Translations under genes and position numbers: made by a program
From: an uncultured Massilia sp.
Lineage (GTDB): Bacteria > Pseudomonadota > Gammaproteobacteria > Burkholderiales > Burkholderiaceae
Assembly: GCA_946481275.1 (NCBI GenBank)
Contig: CAMLMV010000055.1
Location: forward strand, 1 to 44,716
Reading direction: 5' to 3'
DNA length: 44,716 nt
The notes under the pieces: generated by a model
Seen by the model: the letters and a program-made list of their open reading frames with translations, nothing else
What the model was told of the DNA's origin: nothing
The model's database searches: none
Part shown: one piece after another, positions 34,600 to 43,439 of the stretch
How the letters are laid out: each line of letters begins with the position of its first letter
How positions within the stretch are numbered: the stretch's first letter is position 1

Positions 34600-35046
34600 A
34601 TGGCGCTGAACCGGGCCGCATTGGCCGAGCTGCTGGGCTTCCGTCTGCGCCGCGTGAACCAGGCGCTGGCGCGCGAGTTCGGCCGCGCCACGGACGACTA
34701 TGGTTTGCGCGAGGGCGAGTTCACGTCGCTCGCGACCATCGCGTCCAACCCGGGCATTTCCCAGAACGAGATCTGCCGTGTGACCGGGATCGACAGGACG
34801 GCCGCCGTGGCCGTCATCGACGATCTCGAGCGGCGCGGCTGGGTCACGCGCGCGCGCGCGGCCGACGACCGGCGCCGCTACGTCCTGCACATCGCCCCGG
34901 CGGGCAAGCGCGCACTCGACGACCTCGTCGACCGCACCCGGGAGATCGAGGACCGGGTCCTCGCCGCCCTGACCGACGCCGAGCGCCGCAGGCTGTTCGC
35001 CACGCTGGACAAGCTGGTCGAACGCGTCCTGGCAAACGATCCATGA
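34600..35046 (+). CDS. MarR-family transcriptional regulator
   Basis: 148 residues from ATG 34600, five bases after GGAGG. Winged-helix pattern: LATIASNPGISQNEICRVTGIDRTAAVAVIDDLERRGWVTRARAADDRRRYVLHIAPAGKRAL. No cysteine-based sensing is suggested: the single Cys is in EICRV. A 23-bp operator precedes it. It is followed by a tannase-family esterase whose frame begins within its stop codon, so the ligand is probably a phenolic acid or ester released by that enzyme (inference). Confidence 0.92.
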   Translation: MALNRAALAELLGFRLRRVNQALAREFGRATDDYGLREGEFTSLATIASNPGISQNEICRVTGIDRTAAVAVIDDLERRGWVTRARAADDRRRYVLHIAPAGKRALDDLVDRTREIEDRVLAALTDAERRRLFATLDKLVERVLANDP

Positions 35047-35066
35047 CACCACAACCAAGGAGACCC

Positions 35067-36629
35067 ATGCGCATCACCCCCATCCTGTTCGCCGTCCTGC
35101 TGCCCGGACTGGCCCATGCGGACGACCTGGCCGCGCGCTGCGAAGCCCTCGCCAACTACCGCCATGACGACCTGCGCATCACGCGCGCGACGCTCGACAC
35201 CGCGCCCGTGCGCCACTGCCGGGTCGAGGCCGACTTCGAACGCCGCACGGGCGCCGACGGCAAGCCCTACGCGATCCGCATGGAATTGCGGCTGCCGGAC
35301 GGCTGGAACGGCCGGCTGCTGTTCCAGGGCGGCGGCGGCATGAACGGCTTCGTCGCCCCGGCCCTGGGCGGCAACATCAATGCGCAATCGAGTCGTCCGA
35401 CGGCGCTGGCGCAGGGCTTCGCCGTGGTCAGCACCGACACGGGCCACGTGGCCGCCCACGGCGCCGACGCGAGCTTCGCGCGCGACCAGCAGGCCAAGCT
35501 GAATTACGCGTACGCGGCCATCGGCAAGGTCGCGCTGCAGGCGAAGGCGCTGACCGCCACGCTGGGCGGACACGCGCCCGAGCGCAGCTATTTCATGGGA
35601 TGCTCGAACGGCGGGCGCGAAGGCATGCTGATGGCGCAGCGCTACCCGACCCTGTTCGACGGCGTGCTGGTCTCGAATCCGGCCTTCAACCTGCGCGACG
35701 CCGCGGTGCTGTCGTTCGCGACCGGCAAGGCCTACGACCGCGCCTCCCACGGCGCCGCCGCGCGCTTCGTCACGCCAGCGGAAGGGGAGTTGATCCGCGG
35801 CGCGCTGCTGGACCAGTGCGATGCCCTCGACGGTGCGCGCGACGGCATGATCTTCGACCACGCGGCCTGCCATTTCGACGTGAAAGCGCTGGCCTGCAAA
35901 CCCGGCCAGCGCGCCGGCACCTGCCTGGCACCGGACAAGGCCGACGCCATCGCACGCGCCTTCCAGGGACCGCTCGACGCCGCGGGCAAGCCGCGCTTCA
36001 CGCCGTGGACGTGGGACAGTTCCGTGTTCACGCCCGAATGGCTGGGCTGGCAGACCGGCAGCGCCAACCCGGACGGCAGCACGAACACCTTCCTGCGCGA
36101 CCTGGTCGCCAGTTCGCTGACCCAGTATTTTGCGTACCCGCCCATCGACGGCGGCAGCCTGACCGGCAGCGCGGCCGACGTCGACCGCCTGCTGCGCGCC
36201 ACCGGGGAAACCGCGGCCTGGACCGACGCCACGTCGACCGACTTCCGCACGTTCGCCGCCCGCGGCGGCAAGCTGATGCTGGTCGACGGCTGGTCCGATC
36301 CGATCTTCAGCGCCGACGACCTGGTGCGCTGGCACGCGCGCATGGCCGACGACATGCGCCAGGCCAGCGGCAAGCCGGCCGACGGTTTCGCGCGCCTGTT
36401 CATGGTGCCCGGCATGGCCCATTGCGCAGGCGGCAAGGCGCTCGACGACATGGACGGACTGGGTGCATTGGTGAAATGGGTCGAGCAGGACGAAGCACCT
36501 GCTTACCTCACGGCCACCGGCCGCGCGTTCCCGGGCGTGAGCCGGCCGATCTGCGCCTGGCCGGCGATCGCGCGCTACAAGGGGACGGGTGCATTGAACG
36601 ACGCGGCCAGCTTCGCCTGCGAACGCTGA
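35067..36629 (+). CDS. Secreted tannase/feruloyl esterase-family hydrolase
   Basis: 520 residues from ATG 35067, chosen for AAGGAG six bases upstream and for the signal peptide MRITPILFAVLLPGLAHA; an upstream ATG at 35043 overlaps the MarR stop but has no ribosome site. The catalytic triad fits Ser180 (MGCSNGGREG), Asp411 (VDGWSDPIF) and His452 (GMAHCAGG). Cys179 and Cys453 flank the serine and histidine, the CS-D-HC arrangement of this family, where a disulphide joins the two. It hydrolyses esters of hydroxycinnamic or gallic acids; the exact ester is unknown. Confidence 0.93.
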   Translation: MRITPILFAVLLPGLAHADDLAARCEALANYRHDDLRITRATLDTAPVRHCRVEADFERRTGADGKPYAIRMELRLPDGWNGRLLFQGGGGMNGFVAPALGGNINAQSSRPTALAQGFAVVSTDTGHVAAHGADASFARDQQAKLNYAYAAIGKVALQAKALTATLGGHAPERSYFMGCSNGGREGMLMAQRYPTLFDGVLVSNPAFNLRDAAVLSFATGKAYDRASHGAAARFVTPAEGELIRGALLDQCDALDGARDGMIFDHAACHFDVKALACKPGQRAGTCLAPDKADAIARAFQGPLDAAGKPRFTPWTWDSSVFTPEWLGWQTGSANPDGSTNTFLRDLVASSLTQYFAYPPIDGGSLTGSAADVDRLLRATGETAAWTDATSTDFRTFAARGGKLMLVDGWSDPIFSADDLVRWHARMADDMRQASGKPADGFARLFMVPGMAHCAGGKALDDMDGLGALVKWVEQDEAPAYLTATGRAFPGVSRPICAWPAIARYKGTGALNDAASFACER

Positions 36630-36632
36630 CGT

Positions 36633-36658
36633 AAAAAAGGCGGGACCGAAGTCCCGCC
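36633..36658 (-). terminator. Intrinsic terminator of the TonB receptor gene
   Basis: On the minus strand GGCGGGAC-TTCG-GTCCCGCC is followed directly by six T. The 8-bp perfect stem has a UUCG tetraloop and starts 26 bases after the receptor stop codon. On the plus strand no T-run follows, so it serves the receptor gene. Confidence 0.9.
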
Positions 36659-36683
36659 AAGAGGGTACAGCAGAAGTCGTTAC

Positions 36684-39140
36684 TTAAAAGCGGTAGGTCA
36701 AGGACGCTTCCCACGCACGGCCGAAGATCGGACGCGCGTTGATCGGGCCGGTGCTGGCGCCCACGAGGCGCGAATTACCTTCCGTCAGGCCCAGCTCGTT
36801 GTTGACGTTGGTGCCCGTGACGCGGAATTCCAGCTTGTCGGACAGCTCGGCCAGGATGCCCAGGTCCAGCGTGTTATACGACGGCAGGTACTGGGTGTTC
36901 TGCTGGTCCGCCCAGCGTGCGCCGATGTGCGAGTAGGTGCCGTAGAAGCGCAGCGCATAATCGCCCACCGGCAGGCGGTAGCTCGGCGAGAAGCGGTACT
37001 GGAACTTCGGCTGGCGCTGTACCTGGTTGCCGGCGATGGTCGGATTGTCCTTGTACGTGGAGTCTTGCCAGTCGCCCGTCAGCTGCAGTTGCAGTCCCTT
37101 GATCGGACGGACGGCCAGTTCGAATTCCACGCCCTTGCCGTGCGAGCCGCTCACCGAATACAGCACGCCCGACGTCGTGATCTGCTGGAACGAGATGCCC
37201 GTGAAGTCCGTGAAGAACGCGTTCACGTAGGCGCTGTACAGCGGCGTCGCCGTCTTGTAGCCGATCTCGTACTGCGTGACTTTCGGCGTCGGGACGCGGT
37301 TGCGGTCGTTCACGACGTCCTGCGTGCCGGCGTTGCGCAGGTCGTCGAAGTAGATGAACGTGTGGCCCTGGTTGGCGCGCACGAACACACTGGAATCCTT
37401 CGTCAGCTTGTACAGGCCGCCGGCGGTGAACGAATTCGCCGTGTCGTCGCGCGACAGGCCCGTGTAGCTGCCGCTCGGCGTCGAGGTGCCGTTGTTGTAG
37501 ACCGTCAGCGGGTTGTTGTCCGGGTCGACCGACGTCAGGTTCGAGATCGAACCGGAAATGTGCTGCTTCTCGTGGCGCATGCCGGCGTCGACCTTGATGC
37601 GGTCGTTGATGCGCCATTCGTCGGCGATGAACACGGCCGTGTTGCGGCCGTCGTACGAGGCGATCGGCGCGTAGAACACGTTGCCGTCCGTGCCGTTCTT
37701 CGAGATGACGGCGCCGTTGTTCAGCTTGACGTCGATAAGGCGCGCGTTCGGCGTCGCGGTCATCAGGTGGCTGTTGCCCAGGTACCAGACGTCGTGCGAC
37801 GAATAGTTCGCGATATAGGCGCCGGCCGTGATCGTGTTGTTGTTGCCGATGTCTTTCGAAACGCGGAATTCGTCCGTGAACGAGCGCAGCTTCTTCTCGA
37901 CGGCCCACAGGCCCGCCTGCACCACCTGCTGGTTCGGCGCGACGGCGCCGCCGCCGTTCGTATAGGTGATGTCGCCGCCGGTGGCGAGCGCGCCGGCCGC
38001 AGCCACCACCGCCGCGTTGCCGTTGGCCGACGCGATGGTCTGGCTCACGTAGTCGGCCGCGCTCAGCGGGTTGTTACCCGTGAACATGGCGATCGTGTTC
38101 AGGTCGCCCTTGAAATAGTTGAACTTGTTCGACACGTCCCAGCCGTTCAGCTTCTGCTGGAAGTCCGCGCCGACGAGGTTCGAGGAAAGGCCGCGGCCGT
38201 CGCCCAGGTCGTACGTCAGGGTCTTGCCAGGACCGGCTTCCACCGTGAAGTTGCGCATCTCGTTGCTCATCAGGGTGCCGCGCAGCGGATCGAAGCCGGG
38301 GAACGACGAGATCGTGTGGCCGTTGTTCGACGAGATCAGCGGCACGCCCGTGTAGAACGCGTTCTTGTCGGAGGTCGAACGGGCGTAGACCGTCAGCTCG
38401 CCCTGGTCCAGCTTGCGCGTCAGTGAGGCCGAGAGCTGGCCGCCGTCGTCGGCCGGGAAGCCGGCGTCGCGCACCCCGTTCGTCGTGCGGTAGAAGCCGC
38501 CGATCATGCCGTACCAGCCGTCGGCGATCTTGCCGCTGTAGACGCCGTCGAAGCGGCGCTGGCTGCCCGTGCCCGTCGTGAAGCGCAGGCTGCCTTCCGG
38601 CTCGTCGCCGCCTTTCTTCATGATGAAGTTCATCGTGGCGCCCGGCTGGCCGCTCGAATAAATCGTGCTCGGGCCGCCGCGCAGCACTTCCACGCGCTCG
38701 ATCGTGTCATCCAGGCGGAACGCGGACGAGCCTTCGAAGAACGACAGCACGGGCACCGGGAAGATCGGGTTGCCGTTCATCTGCACGGAAACGAACGGCG
38801 AGTCGCTGCCCGACGGGAAGCCGCGCACCTCGATGTTGGCGCCGGACTGGCCGCCCGTCGCTTCGGCGTACACGCCCGGGACGATCTTCAGCACGTCGGC
38901 CGTGCTGGACGGTGCGGCCTGCTTCAGTTGTTCTTCGGTCGCGGTCGTGATCGAGAAGCTCGTGTCGATCTTGCGCGTGCCGGAGGCCGATGCCGTACCG
39001 GTCACGACGACTTGCTGGATTTCTTTCTGGACATTGTCCTGGGCGACCGCCTGGGATTGGGCCACGAGTGCGAGGACAGCGAGGGCAACTGCCGACAGTT
39101 GCGGGAACTGCATGGTGTTTTTCAGCATTGTTTTATTCAT
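36684..39140 (-). CDS. TonB-dependent outer-membrane receptor, probably for a disaccharide
   Basis: 818 residues. Signal peptide (cleaved near AVAQ, about 34), a TonB box in IQQVVVTGT (about 43-50), a plug domain (SFSITTATEEQLKQAAPSSTADVLKIVPGV, IEVRGFP, RVEVLRGGPSTIYSSGQPGATMNFI) and a 22-strand barrel ending WEASLTYRF. GAGAG lies six bases before the ATG. The plug and barrel type is generic, so the substrate comes from context: it is divergent from a LacI regulator that heads a GH65 phosphorylase-mutase-transporter group. A UUCG terminator follows it. Confidence 0.93.
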   Translation of the reverse strand: MNKTMLKNTMQFPQLSAVALAVLALVAQSQAVAQDNVQKEIQQVVVTGTASASGTRKIDTSFSITTATEEQLKQAAPSSTADVLKIVPGVYAEATGGQSGANIEVRGFPSGSDSPFVSVQMNGNPIFPVPVLSFFEGSSAFRLDDTIERVEVLRGGPSTIYSSGQPGATMNFIMKKGGDEPEGSLRFTTGTGSQRRFDGVYSGKIADGWYGMIGGFYRTTNGVRDAGFPADDGGQLSASLTRKLDQGELTVYARSTSDKNAFYTGVPLISSNNGHTISSFPGFDPLRGTLMSNEMRNFTVEAGPGKTLTYDLGDGRGLSSNLVGADFQQKLNGWDVSNKFNYFKGDLNTIAMFTGNNPLSAADYVSQTIASANGNAAVVAAAGALATGGDITYTNGGGAVAPNQQVVQAGLWAVEKKLRSFTDEFRVSKDIGNNNTITAGAYIANYSSHDVWYLGNSHLMTATPNARLIDVKLNNGAVISKNGTDGNVFYAPIASYDGRNTAVFIADEWRINDRIKVDAGMRHEKQHISGSISNLTSVDPDNNPLTVYNNGTSTPSGSYTGLSRDDTANSFTAGGLYKLTKDSSVFVRANQGHTFIYFDDLRNAGTQDVVNDRNRVPTPKVTQYEIGYKTATPLYSAYVNAFFTDFTGISFQQITTSGVLYSVSGSHGKGVEFELAVRPIKGLQLQLTGDWQDSTYKDNPTIAGNQVQRQPKFQYRFSPSYRLPVGDYALRFYGTYSHIGARWADQQNTQYLPSYNTLDLGILAELSDKLEFRVTGTNVNNELGLTEGNSRLVGASTGPINARPIFGRAWEASLTYRF

Positions 39141-39193
39141 CTTACGCTCTCAGTGATTGGGAACCGGCTGCGGGGCGTCTCCTCCCCGATTTA

Positions 39194-39217
39194 CTTGTCG
39201 ATTGATGGTTCGACAAG
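39194..39217. repeat. Perfect inverted repeat in the TonB receptor leader
   Basis: CTTGTCGA and TCGACAAG flank an 8-base spacer. It would lie in the receptor mRNA leader about 54-77 bases before the start codon. The same TTGTCG/CGACAA half-sites recur at 39280-39302 with a 3-base spacer. Confidence 0.55.
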
Positions 39218-39229
39218 GAAAGTCCGGCC

Positions 39230-39259
39230 ATTGAAACACCGGATTGACATCGATGTCAA
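39230..39259 (-). promoter_or_regulatory. Candidate promoter of the TonB receptor gene
   Basis: On the minus strand TTGACA (39259-39254) lies 18 bases before TTCAAT (39235-39230). The -35 is embedded in the palindromic operator, so repressor and RNA polymerase would compete. Because the operator is a palindrome, the same TTGACA also faces the plus strand (39244-39249). Confidence 0.4.
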
Positions 39260-39260
39260 T
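39243..39260. promoter_or_regulatory. LacI-family operator, perfect 18-bp palindrome
   Basis: ATTGACATCGATGTCAAT is its own reverse complement, with the central CG typical of LacI-family sites. It sits between the divergent TonB receptor and LacI genes. Confidence 0.75.
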
Positions 39261-39264
39261 GGAA

Positions 39265-39280
39265 ATGCTATCGATGTCAT
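39265..39280. promoter_or_regulatory. Second, imperfect LacI-family operator
   Basis: ATGCTATCGATGTCAT repeats the operator core with two mismatched positions between half-sites. Its centre is 21 bp from that of the perfect site, two helical turns, so two dimers would sit on the same DNA face. Confidence 0.55.
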
Positions 39281-39302
39281 TTTTTGTCGACACGACAAAA
39301 AA
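39280..39302. repeat. Inverted repeat TTTTTTGTCG / CGACAAAAAA
   Basis: A perfect 10-bp inverted repeat with a 3-base spacer (ACA), directly next to the second operator and just before a CATAAT -10-like box (39309-39314) that may serve the LacI gene. It could be another protein site. Confidence 0.5.
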
Positions 39303-39370
39303 ATCTGTCATAATCCATCCCGCTCAAGTAATCTGTTACCGCTATCCCAAGATTTATTGCTCAAAAGACT

Positions 39371-40378
39371 ATGGCGCAAGCAAAGAAACCCCTGGCCGGC
39401 GACAGCGCCGTGACGATGGAAGACCTGGCGAAGATCGCCGGCGTCTCCACGATCACGGTGTCGCGGGCGCTGCGCGACAGTCCGCTCGTGACGGAAAACA
39501 CGCGGGAAAAGATCCGCAAGATCGCGCAGGAACAGGGCTACCGCTTCAACATCAGCGCGCGCAACCTGCGCATGCGCCGATCGTATTCCGTCGCCGTGGT
39601 CGTCGAGATGACGCCCGTGAAGGGCCGGCCGATGTCGGACCCGTATCCGCTCGAACTGCTGGGCGGCATTACGCAAGAGCTTACGACGGCCGGCTACAGC
39701 GTCGTCCTCACGTCCAAGCAGCTGCTCGACACGGCCCCGGTGCAGGGCGCCGACGGCCTGATCCTGCTGGGCCAGGGCTCGCACGGCGAGGCCGTGAAGG
39801 CCTTGCAGCAGACGACCTTGCCGCTCGTCGTGTGGGGTGCGCCGGAAGAGGGCGCCACGTACACGGTCGTCGGTTCCGACAACCGCAAGGGCGGCGCCAG
39901 CGTCGCCGAGCGCTTCCTGGAGCAGGGCCGGCGCAAGCTGATCTTCGTGGGCGACGTCGACCACGCCGAGGTGCAGGAACGCTGCGCCGGCTTCATCGAC
40001 GCGCTGTCCGGCCGCGCCACCGTGCACATCCTGCGCCCGAAGGCGTTCACGTTCGAAGCGGGCTTCGATTGCGTGACGTCGCTGTTGAAAAAGAAGAGCG
40101 GCCACAGCATCGACGGCCTGTTCGCCGCCAGCGACCTGCTGGCGATGGGCGCCATCCGCGCGCTGACGGAAGCGGGCCTGCGCGTGCCCGACGATATTTC
40201 CGTGATCGGCTACGACGACACGCCGGGCGCCGCCAGCTTCGTGCCGCCGCTGACGAGCGTCCACCAATACCTGCGCGACGGCGGCGTGCTGCTCGCGAAA
40301 AAAATGCTGGCCATGATCGAAGGCCAACCGGCGCATTCGGAAATGCTGCCGACCACGCTGATCGTCCGCCACACCTGA
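39371..40378 (+). CDS. LacI-family transcriptional regulator
   Basis: 335 residues. N-terminal helix-turn-helix and hinge TMEDLAKIAGVSTITVSRALRDSPLVTENTREKI (about 15-48), then a periplasmic-binding-protein-like sensor domain with GADGLILLG, GLFAASDLLAMGAIRALTEAGLRVPDDISVIGYDD and PPLTSVHQ. It heads the GH65 operon and is divergent from the TonB receptor; the two operators between them are its likely sites. The effector is probably the imported disaccharide or a product. The ribosome site before ATG 39371 is weak. Confidence 0.94.
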   Translation: MAQAKKPLAGDSAVTMEDLAKIAGVSTITVSRALRDSPLVTENTREKIRKIAQEQGYRFNISARNLRMRRSYSVAVVVEMTPVKGRPMSDPYPLELLGGITQELTTAGYSVVLTSKQLLDTAPVQGADGLILLGQGSHGEAVKALQQTTLPLVVWGAPEEGATYTVVGSDNRKGGASVAERFLEQGRRKLIFVGDVDHAEVQERCAGFIDALSGRATVHILRPKAFTFEAGFDCVTSLLKKKSGHSIDGLFAASDLLAMGAIRALTEAGLRVPDDISVIGYDDTPGAASFVPPLTSVHQYLRDGGVLLAKKMLAMIEGQPAHSEMLPTTLIVRHT

Positions 40379-40439
40379 TCACGCTACATCACCCATAAGC
40401 TTGAAGAACGCGCCCCGCGCACGAGACGAGGAAACTGAA

Positions 40440-42767
40440 GTGGAAAATGACATCGATAACAATAACGGACTGGCGGCGGAGCCGTGGCGCATCCGCGAAG
40501 CCGCGCTCGACCCGGCGCGCGCTTTCCTGCACGAGACCCTGTTCACCCTGGGGAACGGCTGGATCGGCATGCGCGGCACGCCGGACGAGGGGACCAGCGG
40601 CGGCGCCGGCCAGACGCTGGAAGGCACGTACCTGAACGGCTTCCACGACACCGAAGCGATCCGCTACCCGGAAAACGCCTACGGCCTCGCGCGCATCAAT
40701 GAATTCATGCTGAACGTGCCGAACGCGAAGCGCATCGCGGCCGTCATCGATGGCGAACGCTTCGCGCTGGACGCGTGCAAGGTGCTCGCGTGGGAACGCA
40801 CGCTGGACTTCCGCACCGGCCTGCTCGAGCGCACGGTGGAGTGGGAGACCACGACCGGCAAGCGTGTGCGCATCGCCAGCCGCCGCCTGGTGTCCCTCGG
40901 TCGCAAGCACGTCGCCGCGATCGAGTACGCCGTCACGCCGCTGAATTTCGCGGGCCGTGTCCGCATCGTCGCCGACATCGATGACGACGTGACGAACCTG
41001 CAGGCGGGCGACGACCCGCGCGTCGGTTCCGCGCTGACGGGACCGTCGCTGATCGAGACGCAGCGCGAGGTGGGCAGCCACGACGTGCTGCTGCTGCAGC
41101 GCACGCGCCACAGCGGTTTTACGCTGGCCACCGCGACGGATGCCGTGCCCTCGAGCGCCGCGCACGTCGAGCAGGCCGGGCTGGGCCACGTGTTCGAGGC
41201 CGACGTGGAGCAGGGCGCCACGTTCACCGTGCACAAATACGTCGCCTACGCGAGCTCGCGCGACATGGAAGATAGCGCCGTCGGCCCGCACGCGCGCGCC
41301 GAGCTGGCCCGCGCCCGCGCCGCCGGCTTCGATGCGCTGGCGCGCGAGCAGGCCGACTATCTGTCCCGCTTCTGGGAGGACGCCGACGTGGCCATCGCCG
41401 GCGACGACGCCCTGCAGCAGGGCGTCCACTTCAACCAGTTCCACCTGCTGCAATCGGTCGGCCGCGACGGCAAGACGAACATCGCGGCCAAGGGCGTGAC
41501 GGGAGAAGGCTACGAAGGCCACTATTTCTGGGACACGGAGATCTATGTGTTCCCGTTCTTCCTGTACTCGCGTCCCGAGATCGCGCGCGCCCTGCTGCAG
41601 TACCGCTACAACGGCCTGCCGAAGGCGCGCGAGCGGGCACGCCAGATGGCGCATGAGAAGGGCGCGCTGTACCCGTGGCGCACGATCGCGGGCGAGGAGT
41701 GCTCGGCCTACTTCCCGGCCGGCACGGCGCAATACCACATCAACGCGGACGTCGCGTACTCGATCCGTTTGTATCTCCTGGCAACCGGCGACTTCGACTT
41801 CATGGCGGCGCAGGGCGCCGAGATCGTGCTGGAGACGGCGCGCATCTGGACCGGTATCGGCAGCTACGACCGCGCCGGCGGCTTCTGCATCAACACGGTG
41901 ACGGGACCGGACGAATACACGGCCATCGTCAACAACAACTACTACACGAACGCGATGGCGCGCATGCACATGACGTTCGCGGCGGACGTCGCCGAGCGCC
42001 TGCGCGCCGAGCGGCCCGCCGACTTCGCGCGCGTGGCGCAAGCCATCGGCCTGGACGACGCCGAGATCAAGGCATGGCGCGCCGCCAGCGCCGCGATGCG
42101 CCTGCCGTACGACGACGCGCTGGGCATCCACGCGCAGGACGACAGCTTCCTGTCCAAGAAGCCGTGGGACTTCGCGAACACGCCGAAGGAAAACTATCCG
42201 CTGCTGCTGCACTACCACCCGCTGGTGATCTATCGCCACCAGGTCTGCAAGCAGGCGGACGTCGTGCTGGCGCTGCTGCTGCTGTCGAACCAGTTCTCGC
42301 TCGACGACAAGCGCCGCGATTTCGATTTCTATGAACGCGTGACGACGCACGATTCGTCGCTGTCGTCGTGCATCTTCAGCATCGTCGCGAGCGAGATCGG
42401 CTACCGCGACAAGGCCTGTGCCTACTTCATGGAGACGGCCCGCCTTGACCTCGACAACACGCACGCGAACACGCAGTACGGCGTGCACACGGCCGCGATG
42501 GCCGGCACGTGGCTCGGTGTCGCCTATGGTTTTGCCGGCATGCGCCTCGACGAAGCGGGCCTGCGCTTTTCTCCGACGCTGCCCGACGGGTGGACGGGCT
42601 ACCGCTTCAAGGCGCAGGTGCGGGGCGCGCTGCTGGAGGTGTCGGTCGACGGTACCGGCACCGACTACCGCCTGCTGCGCGGCGACAGCCTCGCCTTCGC
42701 GCACGCCGGAATCACGATCGCACTGGACGCGCAGCGCGCCCACATCCGCATGGAGAACCAACAATGA
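40440..42767 (+). CDS. Glycoside hydrolase family 65 disaccharide phosphorylase
   Basis: 775 residues from GTG 40440, which has GAGGAA six bases upstream; the frame opens at TTG 40401 without a site. The GH65 general acid is Glu492 in VTGPDEYTAIVNNNYYTN. The substrate-loop regions EGYEGHYFWDTEIYVFPF and GEECSAYFPAGTAQYHINADVAYS are seen. GH65 enzymes split maltose, trehalose, kojibiose or nigerose with phosphate and invert to beta-glucose 1-phosphate. The sequence around GEECSAYFPAGTAQYH reminds me of the maltose-phosphorylase branch in Gram-negatives, but specificity is not proved. It is coupled by ATGA to the beta-phosphoglucomutase that handles its product. Confidence 0.93.
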   Translation: MENDIDNNNGLAAEPWRIREAALDPARAFLHETLFTLGNGWIGMRGTPDEGTSGGAGQTLEGTYLNGFHDTEAIRYPENAYGLARINEFMLNVPNAKRIAAVIDGERFALDACKVLAWERTLDFRTGLLERTVEWETTTGKRVRIASRRLVSLGRKHVAAIEYAVTPLNFAGRVRIVADIDDDVTNLQAGDDPRVGSALTGPSLIETQREVGSHDVLLLQRTRHSGFTLATATDAVPSSAAHVEQAGLGHVFEADVEQGATFTVHKYVAYASSRDMEDSAVGPHARAELARARAAGFDALAREQADYLSRFWEDADVAIAGDDALQQGVHFNQFHLLQSVGRDGKTNIAAKGVTGEGYEGHYFWDTEIYVFPFFLYSRPEIARALLQYRYNGLPKARERARQMAHEKGALYPWRTIAGEECSAYFPAGTAQYHINADVAYSIRLYLLATGDFDFMAAQGAEIVLETARIWTGIGSYDRAGGFCINTVTGPDEYTAIVNNNYYTNAMARMHMTFAADVAERLRAERPADFARVAQAIGLDDAEIKAWRAASAAMRLPYDDALGIHAQDDSFLSKKPWDFANTPKENYPLLLHYHPLVIYRHQVCKQADVVLALLLLSNQFSLDDKRRDFDFYERVTTHDSSLSSCIFSIVASEIGYRDKACAYFMETARLDLDNTHANTQYGVHTAAMAGTWLGVAYGFAGMRLDEAGLRFSPTLPDGWTGYRFKAQVRGALLEVSVDGTGTDYRLLRGDSLAFAHAGITIALDAQRAHIRMENQQ

Positions 42768-43408
42768 GCACCCGATTCAAAGCGGTCATCTTCGACCTCG
42801 ACGGCGTCATCACCGACACCGCGCACTACCACTACCTGGCGTGGAAGCGCCTCGCGGACAGCGTCGATGCGCCGTTCGACGAAGCGTTCAACGAACAGCT
42901 GAAAGGCGTCGACCGCATGGGCTCCCTGGAGCTGATCCTCGCCCGCGCGCCGCGCACGTACACGCTTGAAGAAAAGCGCGCGCTGGCCGACACGAAGAAC
43001 ACGCATTACCAGGAACTGATCGCGACGATGACGCCGGGCGACCTGCTGCCGGGCGCCTTGCGCGCATTGGAAGAGGTGCGCGCAGCGGGACTGAAAATCG
43101 GCCTCGCATCCGTCAGCCGCAACGCGTTCACGGTGCTGGACCGCCTGGGCATCCGCGACCGCTTCGACGACGTGGTCGATGCCGCGACCATCGTCAACGG
43201 CAAGCCGGACCCGGAAATCTTCCTCACCGCGGCCGCGCACCTGGGCGTCGAGCCGAAGGATTGCCTGGGCGTGGAAGATGCCGCCGCGGGCGTCGCGTCG
43301 ATCAAGGATGCGGGCATGTTCGCCGTCGGTGTCGGCAGTCCCGAGGTGCTGCACCGCGCGGACCGTGTGATACCGTCGATGGAAGCGTTCCGACTCGAAG
43401 ACTACTAA
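42764..43408 (+). CDS. pgmB: Beta-phosphoglucomutase
   Basis: 214 residues, HAD superfamily. Nucleophile motif FDLDGVITDTAHYHYLAWKRLA (Asp10 and Asp12), the cap region LKGVDRMGSLELIL, motif II LASVSRNA, Lys in NGKPDPEIFL and the metal motif GVEDAAAGV. It interconverts beta-glucose 1-phosphate and glucose 6-phosphate through a bisphosphate. The start overlaps the GH65 stop (ATGA), with GGAG eight bases upstream, so the phosphorylase and mutase are made together. Confidence 0.96.
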   Translation: MSTRFKAVIFDLDGVITDTAHYHYLAWKRLADSVDAPFDEAFNEQLKGVDRMGSLELILARAPRTYTLEEKRALADTKNTHYQELIATMTPGDLLPGALRALEEVRAAGLKIGLASVSRNAFTVLDRLGIRDRFDDVVDAATIVNGKPDPEIFLTAAAHLGVEPKDCLGVEDAAAGVASIKDAGMFAVGVGSPEVLHRADRVIPSMEAFRLEDY

Positions 43409-43427
43409 AACATAAAACATAAAACAT
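43407..43427 (+). repeat. Three perfect copies of the 7-mer AAAACAT
   Basis: The repeat begins in the pgmB stop codon and ends seven bases before the GGGAG of the MFS gene. It lies wholly in the short intergenic leader. Copy-number change would alter spacing between the genes but not a reading frame of either product. Confidence 0.85.
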
Positions 43428-43439
43428 ACGGGAGACAAC

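Noticed and set aside
35043..35066. ATG 35043 as the start of the tannase gene (ATGA overlap with the MarR stop)
   Set aside because: It has no ribosome site, and it would place eight residues before a clean signal peptide; ATG 35067 has AAGGAG at the right distance.
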